Positions 36,290 to 47,754 of a stretch of DNA of 64,000 bases are shown here, piece by piece. Both the position numbers and the translations under genes were made by a program. Under the pieces are notes generated by a model, which had not been told where the DNA came from, made no database searches, and saw nothing but the letters and a program-made list of their open reading frames with translations. How positions within the stretch are numbered: the stretch's first letter is position 1; every line of letters starts with the position of its first letter. The stretch is from assembly GCA_028023455.1 (NCBI GenBank), contig JAQFVV010000013.1, positions 248,001-312,000 on the forward strand, written 5' to 3'. This stretch comes from Epiperipatus broadwayi (Eukaryota > Onychophora > Udeonychophora > Euonychophora > Peripatidae).

Positions 36290-36500
36290 TTCCCATACAA
36301 ATCTTAAAAAATGAATTATTGGGATTAAAAAAACTATGAAATCACTAATCACTTGGCAGAAACTTATATAAATACAATCATTTGTCAATTCTTTAATTAC
36401 AGTGTATTAAAGGATCGCATTGGATTTAAACCTAAAATTAGCCATTTTATCATTCACCAATAGCATGTTTGAATAGAAACCGGGCTAGACCTTTGCCTTG
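36290..36500. repeat. Dispersed repeat shared with 10.30-10.52 kb
   Basis: This is the second copy of the repeat described at 10.3 kb. 'tttaattacagtg', 'ggatttaaacctaaaattagcc' and 'ttttcccatacaaa' occur in the same order. Confidence 0.45.
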
Positions 36501-36757
36501 AGCGCAAATGTTTTCTCTTTCGTCCTGAATGAAGAAATAAATTATTAACGTTTATCATTCAGCAATGCATTTAAAGGAACGACATTTAAATATTTTGATT
36601 CATCTGTGAATATTTAAAATTACTATGGAATGCTACAGTTTGTGATAACACTGTAAATATAGAGGATTTGAACTCAGACTTTCAAGCACCTTTCAACTAT
36701 CCATACTATCTCTTACCATTGATACACATGACCACATACATGTAGAATAGATAAATA

Positions 36758-36808
36758 ATCACCATTAAACGAATTTCATGCTAAAACAGCACTCATCAGT
36801 TGGTCTTG
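36758..36808 (-). ncRNA. Hammerhead ribozyme B3-left
   Basis: On the minus strand GACCAA precedes CTGATGA (36799-36793). Stem II is GTGCTGTTTTAGCAT with five pairs, followed by GAAAT with G12 intact (36777-36773). Stem III is weakened (ATTCGTTT) and the 3' strand of stem I reads ATGGTG, leaving one mismatch next to the cut site. Core bases are intact but the helices are partly decayed, so activity is uncertain. Confidence 0.6.
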
Positions 36809-36944
36809 ATTATTATCTCCCACACACATATATAATCAGTGCTCAGTTTATATTAAGGTAGCAAATCTTCATACTTTAATAACAGACTTCAATCAACATC
36901 CATATGGCTGAAGAGTTGAAGGTTGGAGTTGATTGAAACCTGTC

Positions 36945-36952
36945 CATTAAAG
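36945..36952. repeat. Left 8-bp target duplication of the hAT MITE
   Basis: CATTAAAG is repeated exactly at 38195-38202. Removing the MITE and one copy restores the family B sequence seen at 8.7 and 15.6 kb ('cctgtccattaaagt.tgaagat'). Confidence 0.9.
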
Positions 36953-38194
36953 CAGTGGTCTTCAACCTTTTCACACCTGTGGCCCGGCAAAAATAAGGAT
37001 AAGATTTCGTGGACCGGCAGAAGTTTACAGATAAATTTTCGTAAAGATGTAACGTGCTTAGCCTTAGAAAAGCATTGTTATAACTGACCAAAACAGCACA
37101 CTAATTATTGTGTATTGTAATGGTGATGCTTACCTTCACATGCTGAACACAGAAAACAGTATAATACCAATCGTTCTCATTAATGTGCTTGCATTTCTAT
37201 GTTTATTATTTCATTGTTAAAACATTCAAGAATAAAATGTCATTCACCTGAATGTTGGGAAATATCATAGCTAGTGTAATTACATGGCAATGATTATGAT
37301 AAACGTAATATCTGTATTTAATGTTAAATATAGAAGATGGTTATATATATATATGGAGGCTGTCTTTTGATAGTAGTAAGGGCAAAATAGAAATCGCGTA
37401 ATTAATCACTGTACAGTCAAAAAAAAATTCGCCGTATTTTAAATCTGAAAAAATAAAACGAAAGGTGTAAAAGTCTGAAGTTTTGATGCTATTGTAAATT
37501 TTTTTTTGTGCTGGTGTGTTGAAAGGATCAAAAAATGTAATTAAAATGTAATTAATAGGAAAAGTTTTTTTTAAAAAATGGTAAAATAGATATCGCGTAA
37601 TAGAAATAAAGCTAAAAAAAAAAAAAAAAATCGCAAAGTTATTTTTTGTTTGTTTTTATTTTTAAAAAAAGGTTAACAGAAATTGGTTTTAAAAATAAAA
37701 GTTTTAGTATATTAGCAGTATACAAATAAAACCAAAAAATATTGCCTTATAGGCCAAAAAAAAAAAGTAGGCGTATTTTTAAACACACACAAAAAAAAAC
37801 GAAATTTGAAAAAGTCAAAAGTTTTGATCTTGTTTTAACACATAAACAATGCCGACAAGCAACCGTGATTGGCTATCAAAAGACAACTGGAGTTTGTTTA
37901 ATAAAAAACCTTTTTTTTTTTTAATTTTTAATTTTTTTAGAAAAATAATAAATTTAATTCTATCTCTCCATAAACATATGTGACAAATAGAAAAACAAAT
38001 TAATTTATGTATGATTGATTAGATTTTGTTTTTGTTCTGTTTCTTATTTTTTAACAGAGTAAAAATGCGATAAATAAAAACTGTTTATATTAATTAAAAG
38101 TTTAAAATCTTATTATTTTGTTATTATTAACTTTCTTGCCAGTCTAGCGCGACCCGGCAGAAAACTTCCGCGGTCCGGTGGTTGGAGACCACTG
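36953..38194. mobile_element. hAT-type MITE, 1242 bp, with perfect 8-bp target duplications
   Basis: The ends are CAGTGGTCTTCAACC (36953-36967) and GGTTGGAGACCACTG (38180-38194), inverted repeats with one mismatch. Both are bounded by the 8-bp duplication CATTAAAG (36945-36952 and 38195-38202). The subterminal 'ggcccggcaaaaat' and 'gcgacccggcagaaaacttccgcggtccgg' are typical of hAT elements. There is no transposase: the 60-codon ORF at 37742-37924 is lysine-rich and unlike one. It inserted into family B element B3 and is therefore younger than that element. Confidence 0.92.
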
Positions 38195-38202
38195 CATTAA
38201 AG
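38195..38202. repeat. Right 8-bp target duplication of the hAT MITE
   Basis: This is the CATTAAAG copy next to the right inverted repeat, identical to 36945-36952. Confidence 0.9.
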
Positions 38203-38269
38203 TATGAAGATTTGATATCTTAATATAAACTGAACACTGATTATATATGTGTATGGGAGATGATAATCT

Positions 38270-38317
38270 AAACCAACTGATGAGTGCCGGTTTAGCATAA
38301 AATATGGATATTGGTGA
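38270..38317 (+). ncRNA. Hammerhead ribozyme B3-right, core G12 mutated
   Basis: Stem I is ACCAA (38272-38276) with TTGGT (38311-38315). CTGATGA is at 38277-38283. Stem II is GTGCCGGTTTAGCAT with four pairs. Stem III is AT-ATGG-AT and A17 is at 38310. The second box is AAAAT, with G12 replaced by A at 38299. Helices are good but a required base is missing, as in the right arm of the 8-kb copy. Confidence 0.68.
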
Positions 38318-38332
38318 TTATTTATCTTTTCT

Positions 38333-38394
38333 ACATGCATGTTGTCATGTGTATCAGTGGTATACATGCATGTTGTCATGTGTATCAGTGGTAT
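38333..38394 (+). repeat. 31-bp tandem duplication in the tRNA-like tail
   Basis: The unit starting 'acatgcatgttgtcatgtg' occurs twice without a gap. Each copy carries the A-box-like 'tatcagtggta'. Other family B copies have only one unit. Confidence 0.85.
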
Positions 38395-38519
38395 AAGATA
38401 GTATGGATAGTTGAAGGGTACTTGAAAGTCTGAGCTCAAATCCCCTATAATTATAATTAGGCTCCAGGTATGTGAAGAGGGCCTGTATTTTAAATATTGA
38501 TAACCCTGTAATAATTATT

Positions 38520-40110
38520 CATCTCTTCTCTAAAAATTAAAATTGCTCATTTGGAATTATATTGGCTATATCAACCTAAAGTTTCTAATGAATAGTGGAC
38601 AATTCTTAAGAATATTTTAGATCCATGTATGGTTTAATTTTATATTTGTGAGAACTACCTAAAACAGTAGATAAGTCTTATAAAGAAATTGGAGTCAATG
38701 GATTAATGAATCGCTTGGTCTTATTTTTGTGAAAATCACCTGAAACTCTAGCTGAACATTATAAAATTGAAGTGATGGATCAACACTGTACTTAATAATT
38801 CTATTAACAATTTTTCAATCCACTTTAATAAAAACAAATCTATTTGGAATATTTTTACAGCTAAGATCATTCCTTCTAATTTTTTCACTACTCATAAATT
38901 TTTAGGTTTGCCAATGAGCCTCTCATATAATGCAATGAAAACTGCTATTCAAAATCAGCTTATTGTTTCAATAAAAAACATCATCAATGCATTATCCCAA
39001 ACATATCTTTCATATCTTATGGCATCACTAGTCAACATTCTAATATTCACTAAAATTAATCATTTCTTATTTATTATTAAATTTACTTCTTTATTCAAAA
39101 AAATAAATATACTCTCTTGTCATCAATTGGAATAAAAAAGCAGTAGGTCTAAGCATTCTTATGCAAAAACATATCAATGGTCTCTCATTATATGGCATTT
39201 CTACATTTTATTTCCATAGAGCCATTAATGAAATGACTAAACTAATTAGTTTCTTCCCAAGTGTTAATAGTATAATTCCTGTTAACTCTATTGACACTCC
39301 ACTATCATTAACAATAATTTTATCAAAACCATAATAATTCTCATAAGTAAAAACATTACTCTTTCATGTAAGCTATTTCTCAATAAAATTAACTACTAGA
39401 AAACATATGAAATTGAAAATAATAATAGTATAACAAATAATAGTCAATCTTTTTAGTTATATAGTAACAAATACATTATAAAAAAGTTCTGATATTGACA
39501 CCTGGAATCCAGATATCTGGACTAATTAATTAATATAAATCTCAATGCCCTTCCTACTAATTTTTCTCTTCTACAATCAACACTTCACAAATATAGATCT
39601 TTTATGTGCCCTCTATCATAGAAATGAAGAAACATTGAAACACATTCTTATGGACTGCTCCTCACTTGCTCCTTGTCTTACTCTTATCACTAACATGACT
39701 CATTCAAACTCACTGACAATCAGCAACCTCATAAAAAATATACAAAGTGGTCTTTTCCCAATATAAGAATTACTACATGCATTCTTTTCACACTCTAGTT
39801 TGTAAAATGCTATCTAAGCTTTAATCCCACATCTCACAATACTAAATCACTCTTTATAAAAAAATTAAATAACATTAAAACCATAGGTCGAATCCATGCA
39901 CTAGATGATATTTTTGCAGCTACATGGAATCTGATCTCATTAACAACAACCCAGTGACTTGACTATTGAATATACTAAATAATATACCTTAGATATATAT
40001 TAATTATTGCTCAATTATATGAACATTTATCTTATTGCTTTTCTACTTGGAATCTTTTTTTCAGTAAGACTTGTAAATACTCTCCTATGTATATAGTAAA
40101 CCTAATAAAA
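38520..40110 (+). pseudogene. L1/Tx1-like retrotransposon copy 2, decayed
   Basis: This is the same family as the element at 11.5-13.5 kb, but with many stops. Recognisable parts are KFLGLPMSLSYNAMKTAIQN (from about 38898, matching FLGFPFYMSASAMRVKIQN) and LSQTYLSYLMASLVNILI. The zinc-knuckle region at 39595-39660 is LLCALYHRNEETLKHILMDC, where the first cysteine pair is partly lost (CALYH). NLIKNIQSGLFPI follows, then a final 'LDDIFAATWNLIS' at about 39900-39935. It begins directly after family B element B3. The reverse-transcriptase catalytic box is missing or unreadable. Confidence 0.68.
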
Positions 40111-40114
40111 TTAA

Positions 40115-42590
40115 TTTAAAACTAAATTGTTGCATATTATGTTAGTGGAAAGCAACTTAAAACCTTGGATATTCTTGTAAAGCTAATTTAACCTATAAAT
40201 TAATATTTATGTAATACTACAGTGATCACAGAAATTCAAAAGATAATGAATTTATATTCATTGGTATTATACATTGGTCAATATGCATAGAGATATTATA
40301 ATATGTGAAAGTTACTTCTTTAAATGGATTAATTGCTGCATTAATACATGCAGACATGCAAATGAATAATTGTTGGTTTATTAAATGCTTTGGAGACTCA
40401 ATATTAATAAATTTCTGCTACAAAATCTCTACCTCCACAATTAATCATACTGTTATCTGGATTACATGTGTTGAATGCATCTTTGTGAAATTTAACACTT
40501 TATAGAAACACCATATAATACTTTGAGATGATTGAAATAATTAAAAATGTGCCTGGATAAATATTCTTGGACATTTGTTTAATGACTAGATGATAGTTTT
40601 ATGCATCTCCTATGGTTACTTGTTTAATGATTTCAATATTTTAAGATTATTATTATTATAGTTTAGTAAAAGTTCTCCAGAAAGAAATATCATAAGGAAG
40701 ACACAGATAATAAATTATATTTATTTAAGAAAATCAGATCTGTTTGCTTATAATTCTATTATATATTAGACATCTGTTGTATTAAATTTTAAGCTAATGT
40801 AAAATATGCTACAGCTCAGTTAATGTTTATCCTCTCATGTTTTATTGATCTTATACATCAACCTCTGGTTTTTCTATAATAAAAGATATCTAGAATAAAT
40901 AGTTATAATGTTATCCTTTTTTTTTTTTGCCCAAGAGGTATTCATGTGAGTTAATGATATATTGAAGTATCCTCATGACATTGCTAATGATATTATTGTT
41001 TAGTTGATTTCAACTCCTAACAAGATTGTGCTAAAGTTTTCATTTTAATATAAGTTTAAAAGTATATTATATCATGCCAATAGCATCTATGACAGCCAGG
41101 TCTCTTTAAAGTTATATATTTTAAGGATAATAATACGAGTTGGGTAAATGCTTTACTCATTTATAAAAGGGTTAAGCAATAAGTCTGATACCTATAAGAA
41201 GAGTTTGTTGCTATTATGATTATTATTATTAGCATACTTAAGGATGCAATGAAACATTTCTGTATCTTATTTGCATTTAATGCTTAGCTTTTAAATAAAC
41301 ACTATACCATTTTCTCCAATGAAGTGTTTTATTGTTGCACCACATTTGTGATAGCACTCAAGTATTTATACTCAAGTAGAAAGTGTTTATCAAGTAGAAC
41401 AGCACAATATGGTTTATAATCCTTTCAGAAAACTTATTGTTATTATGATTACTTTGTCTAATATTTTTTAATAGTTTTATAACTAATAAATTAATTGTTA
41501 TAATTTTTTTATTATATGGCTGTTTATCATTAATTTAAAATTATCATCATCACTTTACATCTTGTAAATTAACATGGTCACAATGTTTAGGAAGTATTTT
41601 TTTAAATTAATTTACTTGCATTATTTCCATTTTAATACTGAATTAATTGAAATATAAATAGATACAATAAAATTTATTTGCTATCTTAATCTTATCAAGA
41701 ATTTGTTGAGATTAATATTTTTCAGACTAGTAATTGTTATATTTTATTAAGAATCCTGAGATAAATGTTTTATCCAAACAAATGTAACCTTAGAGTGATA
41801 AAGAACTTGCCAGCCTTATTAAATATAAAAAATTTGAGATTTACTGGAAGAGTTATTCATCCATTGTATACATTTTGTGTAAAGTTAGAAGAGGTGAGAA
41901 TATGTTTTTAAGGTTTATGAGAATACGCTGAGGTGATACTGACCTTAAAATCACACATAGCTTTGCAAATAAGATAGTGTTTGTTTATTATTAGTAGTAG
42001 TGTGGATTGAATGAATAACTCTTGCTAGTCCTCTTTATCTTTTGTGTGCAGTGGTGCACTTTCTCAATCACACTTTCTCAACCACACTCTTTTGATCACA
42101 GTCACTTGCTCTCAATTGCATCTATCTACTGACGCTCACATTCAGTTATTTATAATATATATAAGTAAAACACAATTTTAAATCAATGATTTGGAATACT
42201 CAGATTTGTGAACTTTTAGATTTCAGGAATGGACCTTTTATCTCTTTATTATAAACCCAATCTTTGCTAAGATTAAAAAAAAACACATAATGCACATCAA
42301 TTAGGCTTATTAATTTATAGATATTTAATGAATGCATTCTCACTTTAATTTAGTTTGTAAATGTGTCTAAAAGTTTTAAAAATTATTTAACATTTTGTTT
42401 AGAATAAAATAAAGTATTTCTTGCTGCCATTTTTATTTAAGACTGTAAAAAAATAAGCATATTATTATTTATTTTAATTTCAGCATTATAAAACAGATAT
42501 ATTTTCTAGTAATATTTAATATTTATTGTTTTAAAAAATTTTAAGTCTAAGATACAGTTACTGATGTATGAATATAATCTTTTAATTGAA
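40115..42590. other. AT-rich DNA without recognisable genes
   Basis: No supported gene. The 66-codon ORF at 40305-40505 has no family similarity I recognise. Confidence 0.5.
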
Positions 42591-42599
42591 AAGTACAGT

Positions 42600-43525
42600 T
42601 ATAGAAAAGCACATTCATTACTGTCAGTTACTTAGTAGAAGACTGGTTTCATATACCAAATTAGATCACATTTTCTACGCTTTTCAATCTTTTGTTCCAA
42701 ATATTCATAACTATTTCCTTTTTTAAGATGATTAGTCAGTTTCTTCTCTTATCTTTTTTTTCATATCTCCTACAGTTTCTTCCAAACACATTTTTTATAA
42801 TTATTCTGTTTTAAAGTGAATACTTGGTCCAATCCAATTCTTTTGTCTCTTCATATTTTTTAGATAGTTTTTTGGTTAAATATTTTTATCTTTAAGGTCT
42901 TATATCTTTCCGATTTATCCTTTACATTTGTTTTAGACTTCTCTAAATCTTCAATTATTTTTCTCATTACTTTTTTTATTTGTTTCTGTTTCTACTTCAT
43001 TTAAAGAATTATTTGAACAAAACATTTAACAAACTTCTTTTTTATATCTAATTTCAAGTACTCCGACTAAATCTTTATTTTTATTAAAGCTTTTTTAGCT
43101 ATAGCAATTCTCACTGTAATTTATCATTACTCCATATTTAATTATTCCACATTTCAAATATTTAAAAGCATTTAACCTAATCTATAACTACCTGCCATTT
43201 ATTTATTCAATCTTTTTTCTTTCTATTTTTATTGATTTAGTTTTATTGGCATATATTTTTATGCCGGATATTTTATAAGATTTTCTAATATTGCATACTA
43301 TTTTATTGAGATCAATTTCATTTACTGAAATATGCTTCCATATCATTAAAACTAATACAATAAGCTTCAATCCCTAATGCCTGTATACATCTTTAACAAA
43401 AACAATTATTTAACAGCTCATTTACATATATATTAAATAAAACAGGGTAGGTAACATTCTTTTTTTATTCCTCTTCCAATTTTTATTTTTCTCATGAATC
43501 ATGTTATTTGAATTCATGCACTGTT
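42600..43525 (-). pseudogene. RTE-like reverse transcriptase fragment, reverse strand
   Basis: On the minus strand the order is LPTLFYLIYM near 43460-43425 (compare SPTLFNIYIN), a stretch like 'KDVYRHXGLKLIVL' and then 'IYANKTKSIKIERKKI' at 43255-43210 (compare ISTNKTK.M.F). Further on, 'EMWNN' and a region resembling 'NKITKF....G.I.R.L' run down to about 42950. This is the order expected for palm, template-grip and C-terminal regions of endonuclease-RT elements. Heavy decay leaves no open frame longer than about 40 codons. Confidence 0.5.
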
Positions 43526-43639
43526 TTAAAGTCTTTTATTTGTGCAATAAGTAGAAGTCTCCTGTATTTATTAGAAGAGAATTTGGAGCTCTCCTCTGTA
43601 TATTGAGCTCTGAATTTGGTGAGTGAATTAACATTTTTG

Positions 43640-45375
43640 CAGGTATTATCACCTATCTAGAATGGCTACTAGTAGCATATGTGAGTGAGCCATTGTGGAG
43701 GATGAACTATCTACACATCTTCAGAATAACTTTCAATCAATAACTGCACTGGTTCTAAATCTAATATTCTTGTTCGTAAGAAATTATCACCTATAGGTAG
43801 GGAAATTATTATATCTAATTCTTTTGAAAGTGATATCAGTAGTGTAAAAGATTTTCCAAACTTGAACTTTAATAGTTATACTGGTAATAACTTAAATAAT
43901 TTGTCTAACAAAATTCTATAACTAATGTCAATAAAATATCAATCGAGTCTGAAAAGAGCAAAATGAACTCAACGAATAATAATAATAAATGTTTAGGAAA
44001 CAAAAATGAAAGTGATAAAAAATTTTGCAAATGCATTACAAAGTCATGATTTGGGGCATAAGTAAATATAGAGAACTTGCAAATTCACAAAAATGATGTT
44101 TTCAATTTGCTGAGTGATGGTATCAACAATATATTGCCTAATACTGTATCTGTATTAGTTTATGCACCAATTGAACTACAGCTGTATCAAGAATATTCAA
44201 ATAACTTTAATTTAATGCCCCCCCCCCCATTTGCTAAAGTATTTTAAAAGATTCTATAATGTGAAGACGCTGATAATGACTGTCACAATTGCTGTATGTA
44301 ACCTAAAAGTTTTATGCTATGTTAATGGAAGAAAATGCACTCTAATAATAGGAGTATTTGTGTAGAATGTCATAATTGTAGCCACAAGGCTTTTTTTTTT
44401 AAAAAAAATTTGGGGGCTCAATAATAAAATGTTATGCTTCATTAATATGGATAGACCATTTCTAATGGGCAAATAAACTGCTACATTGACTTTAATGATA
44501 AATAGTTCCAAATTCTGCTTAACAGGTTGGGAACAGTTTCAAACTACAAATATTTGTTGGAGAAAAGACTTTGTGTACCAATCTTAACAAATATATCAAC
44601 CTTGATCATTACTTTAAAGAAAGGAATTCTAACAATGATATTCCAACACTTCATGTGACTGATTCCTTTTGATTAAGAATAACCATCAGTGGAATAGCAT
44701 CTCAATATTTCTTCTGCAAAGTCAGAACTCATTTAGTTAAAGATTGCCCTTCTACATTATGCTAGCAATGTAAGATGAAAATACCCCCAAACCATAAGTT
44801 CCCAAAACTATCATCACAGTCTAACATTAATCAAATTCTGATTTCTGTTCAGGAAATTTTGCTTTCTTCTATTGCATCAGATTCAATGAAAATTGATACT
44901 GAGTTCATCAATCAGAGTTTGAAATGATGCAAACCTCTATTCTGCAGAATAAAGCTTCCATCTCTGATAAATTTACTCAAGTTCAATCAACAAAGAGAAG
45001 AAAATCTAGGAACTTGTTCAAAGATGAACCAACTATTGATGTTAAAACCACCCCTCTAGTTAAGTCAGGAAAAATGAAAGGTCACACACCATTTGCTTTC
45101 ACTGTTCTAAAAAATGGAAGACATTGCCTGTAACAGAACTTCCACTAAAGCCAAATGTATCTTTGGAACAGCATTGGACTAGGCAAGCACTAGCACAAGT
45201 GGCATTTTCTTTCCTGAAACAAAAAAAAAAGGTTTTGATAGAGTGGATACTAGGAAGTATGCAACCAGGTTAAGGAAGATTATAAGTAAATCCTCAGCTA
45301 GTTACAGAGGTGCAGGAAAATTTAAATATGGACTGTTATTCACCTCAAGATTCCAAGGTATCCACTAATGTACAA
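43640..45375 (+). pseudogene. Possible ORF1 (nucleic-acid-binding) remnant of a non-LTR retrotransposon
   Basis: The stretch has coding-like composition with interrupted frames. Near 44690-44760 the translation ITISGIASQYFFCKVRTHLV, continuing KDCPS, resembles a zinc knuckle of ORF1 proteins (C..C...H....C) that has lost its first cysteine. Further frames are open at 44924-45133 and, in another frame, about 45092-45370, with EQHWTRQALAQVAFSFLKQK then KKGFDRVDTRKYATRLRK, rich in basic residues. ORF1 proteins bind element RNA. The L1/Tx1-like RT copies nearby make such an ORF1 plausible, but no RT follows directly on this strand. Other gag-like or unknown proteins are possible. Confidence 0.4.
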
Positions 45376-45419
45376 TGATAAAATGTTGTTTATAATCTTT
45401 ATTGTATAGTAAATTGTAC

Positions 45420-46300
45420 TGATTTTCTGTGTTCAAACTATTATGTTTGGTTTTGTATTTTCTTTTAATATTATTTTGTACCCATATACTCTCTCCCAGA
45501 CATTATCTAAGCTTCAAAATCAACATCTAGTTCAAATGTCTAAAAAAATTACATTACATTATTTCCATGTAGCTCTGTCTCAATTATTTGTAGTCATGAT
45601 CTTGTCACTTAAATTGAGAAGCCTTTTTAGGTTGTCTGCAATTTGTCTGTTCTGCTAACATTGACTCTATTTGCTCACTCTATCATAACTCAGAATAAAC
45701 AATTTATCACCTTTTATTCCAATGACCAGGCCTTCTTGTATATAGTGTAATGGGATATATATATGCGTTACATTTAAATTCTAATACGTAATGTTTTGTA
45801 AATATCTAATACTGAATTAAAAACACAAATGTTTAAAATGCACAAATAACGAATTATTAATTTATTAATATGTTTGATCTAAATATTAAAATAAGATAAG
45901 TTTTAAAAAAATTGTAGAATCGAAGCAAAGTTTCTATAGTTTAAATAAAATATAATAAAAAAACTTTTAATTTGGAAAATAACGAAGAGTTTTTAATCTT
46001 AAAAATAAAAATTACAAACAGATCCTTAGGGCAAAATGACCATTCACAAGATGATTACGAAATAGGTAAGAGTTCCCGCCCAAATATATGGACACAGACC
46101 TCAGTGGAAAAATTCAAGTAGCCACAAACCCAAAATTTACTTAGCCACAAACCCAAAATCTACTACAAACTCAATGAACCAATGAAATAGATATGGAATA
46201 TGTTTGATGAATCCTGTATTCCAGAGATAAGGTGCCTGAGGACTATAAAAAGAAAATCCAAAACAATAATTAATTAGAGAGAGAATCAGAAAATTAAAGT
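45420..46300. other. AT-rich DNA without recognisable genes
   Basis: A short direct repeat ('agccacaaacccaaaat', 46118 and 46139) is present. Nothing else is identifiable. Confidence 0.4.
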
Positions 46301-46369
46301 TTTGAATTCATTCGTAAAAATAATTTTAAAAGTTATCGCCGTCACCAAAAATGTAATTAGCTTCATCGT

Positions 46370-46399
46370 GCTTCCTTCGGAGCGGCGGCCGAAGGCAGC
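46370..46399. other. GC-rich stable hairpin
   Basis: GCTTCCTTCGG (46370-46380) pairs with CCGAAGGCAGC (46389-46399) around an eight-base loop, AGCGGCGG. It stands out strongly in DNA of roughly one-quarter GC. On the minus strand a B-box-like GTTCAATCC lies about 30 bases upstream of the hairpin (46430-46422), so it could belong to a tRNA-derived SINE body. Confidence 0.6.
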
Positions 46400-46549
46400 T
46401 TTCATCTTCATGGATCCCAGGATTGAACTACTATTAACTTTTTTTTTTAAACTATTCAAGATGTTAAACTTTTAACCAATTTAAAGAGCTAATAAAAGTT
46501 AATTTTAAAAATATTTTTTATTTTTCTATAACACAATCTTTTAATTGCA

Positions 46550-47000
46550 CAGATCTATCTTTTTTTTTTTCAATATACCCAGTAATCAGTAAAATAACTC
46601 AATTATTCTATCAAATGCTTTTTCAAAATCAATAAAATAAGTCCAAAAAATATTTAAAAAAATAAAAAAAAGTAATAATTTTATTTCCTCTCTCAGTATA
46701 TATCTCAAAAATGGTTCTCCCCACTCTTCTTGTACCTATCTTCTGTTTCTAAATATTTTTTTCTAGCTTTATATGTTTTATATGTCACTTTATTTTTAAG
46801 CTTTCTATATATTTTTTATCTTCATTTTTTATACTCCTACTTTTTCTTACTATTTTATTTGTCAATCATTATTAAGTGATGGCTTGTTTGCTCTAATTTA
46901 TTTTTTTCTTATTCATTACCTCAATTACAGATTTTTTTTTCTGAATAATTTATATCTTCAATTTACTTTATTAATTAGTGTTTTCCTGAAGGTTTGTGAT
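46550..47000 (-). pseudogene. RTE-like endonuclease/RT fragment, reverse strand
   Basis: On the minus strand, from about 46895, TSHHLIMIDK resembles the endonuclease end (SDH.L...K). It is followed by a lysine-rich linker (KIYRKLKNKVTYKTYKARKK). At 46650-46590 the sequence reads like 'YFIDFEKAFD.I', the FIDYEKAFD box of these RTs. The part between is deleted, so the two domains are closer than in an intact element. Confidence 0.5.
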
Positions 47001-47100
47001 GATGGTATTCTAGTTGTATTTTTATATTGGACTACTTCCATCATCTAATATATGTATTGAATGTCTTTAAAAAAATGTAACTTTATTTAAATATTCCAAA

Positions 47101-47115
47101 TACATTCAACTGTTA
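47101..47115. repeat. Left 15-bp target duplication of the retrotransposon fragment
   Basis: TACATTCAACTGTTA is repeated exactly at 47714-47728, bounding the inserted fragment. Confidence 0.85.
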
Positions 47116-47713
47116 GATGGAATCTTGAGCCAAAATATTTGGACTTCCTTCTAAAGCTAAATCTCAATGCCCTTCCCACATGCCATTATCTTGTGATGTA
47201 CAGAGGTTTTTCCTCTTTGAACCCTGTTTGTCACTCTGCCATAAGGAGAATGATACCATATTTTACATTTTCAACAATTGTTCCTCTCTTCAGGGCTATA
47301 GAATCTTGATTTAATCAAATTTATACACCAAAACATCCAATTATCAACATGCTTATAGATGGTATTGCATCTGGGGATTTCACAACTATAAGAAGTGCCA
47401 CTTTCATCACTTTCTGTCTATGGTTTGTCAGATGTATCCTAATCTTTGAGTCAGTTATGCCTGATCCAAAATTAATTTTTCTTTAGAAATTAAAAACCAT
47501 CAAAGAAAGAGATTTGAAGTTAGCTCCTCACATTATAGTAAATCCCACATGGGATCTTATTAATATTGGACATTCCATTCTGAAAGAATTACTTTTTTTT
47601 CTCCTTTTTACGTAAATTACTGGTTTATAAATGTATTGCTAAATTTAATAAGTTATTTTAACTTTTTCTTTTATTGTAAACATAGTTGAATAAACCTGTT
47701 TTTGATAAATAAA
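47116..47713 (+). pseudogene. L1/Tx1-like retrotransposon copy 3, 3' end only
   Basis: Translation gives LEPKYLDFLLKLNLNALPT-like sequence at about 47126-47185, matching LEPKYFDFLLRLNLQALPTT of the 11.5-kb copy. A damaged zinc-knuckle region follows (PVCHSAI.RM, 47225-47260), then a stretch parallel to IPSVRAATFMLYAYWCTRC (47375-47430). The coding end is near 47590, and a short AT-rich 3' tail ends in 'gataaataaa'. The insertion is 5'-truncated to about 600 bp and has perfect 15-bp target duplications, the usual result of target-primed reverse transcription. Confidence 0.78.
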
Positions 47714-47728
47714 TACATTCAACTGTTA
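47714..47728. repeat. Right 15-bp target duplication of the retrotransposon fragment
   Basis: This is the second TACATTCAACTGTTA, directly after the element's A-rich tail. Confidence 0.85.
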
Positions 47729-47754
47729 ATAGCAGCACATCAAACAGGTTATTA

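Larger units (their letters stand above)
36655..38452. mobile_element. Family B hammerhead/tRNA-like element, inverted dimer B3 (split by a hAT MITE)
   Basis: The left unit lies on the minus strand (36655 to about 36952) and the right unit on the plus strand (about 36903-36952, continuing at 38203-38452). The two units meet head to head near 36900, as in the 8-kb copy. Each outer end carries the tRNA-like tail with a B-box-like GAGTTCAAATCC (minus, 36675-36664) or GAGCTCAAATCC (plus, 38432-38443). Each unit has a hammerhead. In the right unit a 31-bp segment with the A-box-like 'tatcagtggta' is duplicated in tandem (38333-38394). A 1242-bp hAT MITE interrupts the right unit. No clear target duplication was seen at the outer ends. 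Confidence 0.78.

Noticed and set aside
37742-37924. 60-codon lysine-rich ORF inside the hAT MITE
   Set aside because: No transposase motif; the A-rich sequence explains the lysines.
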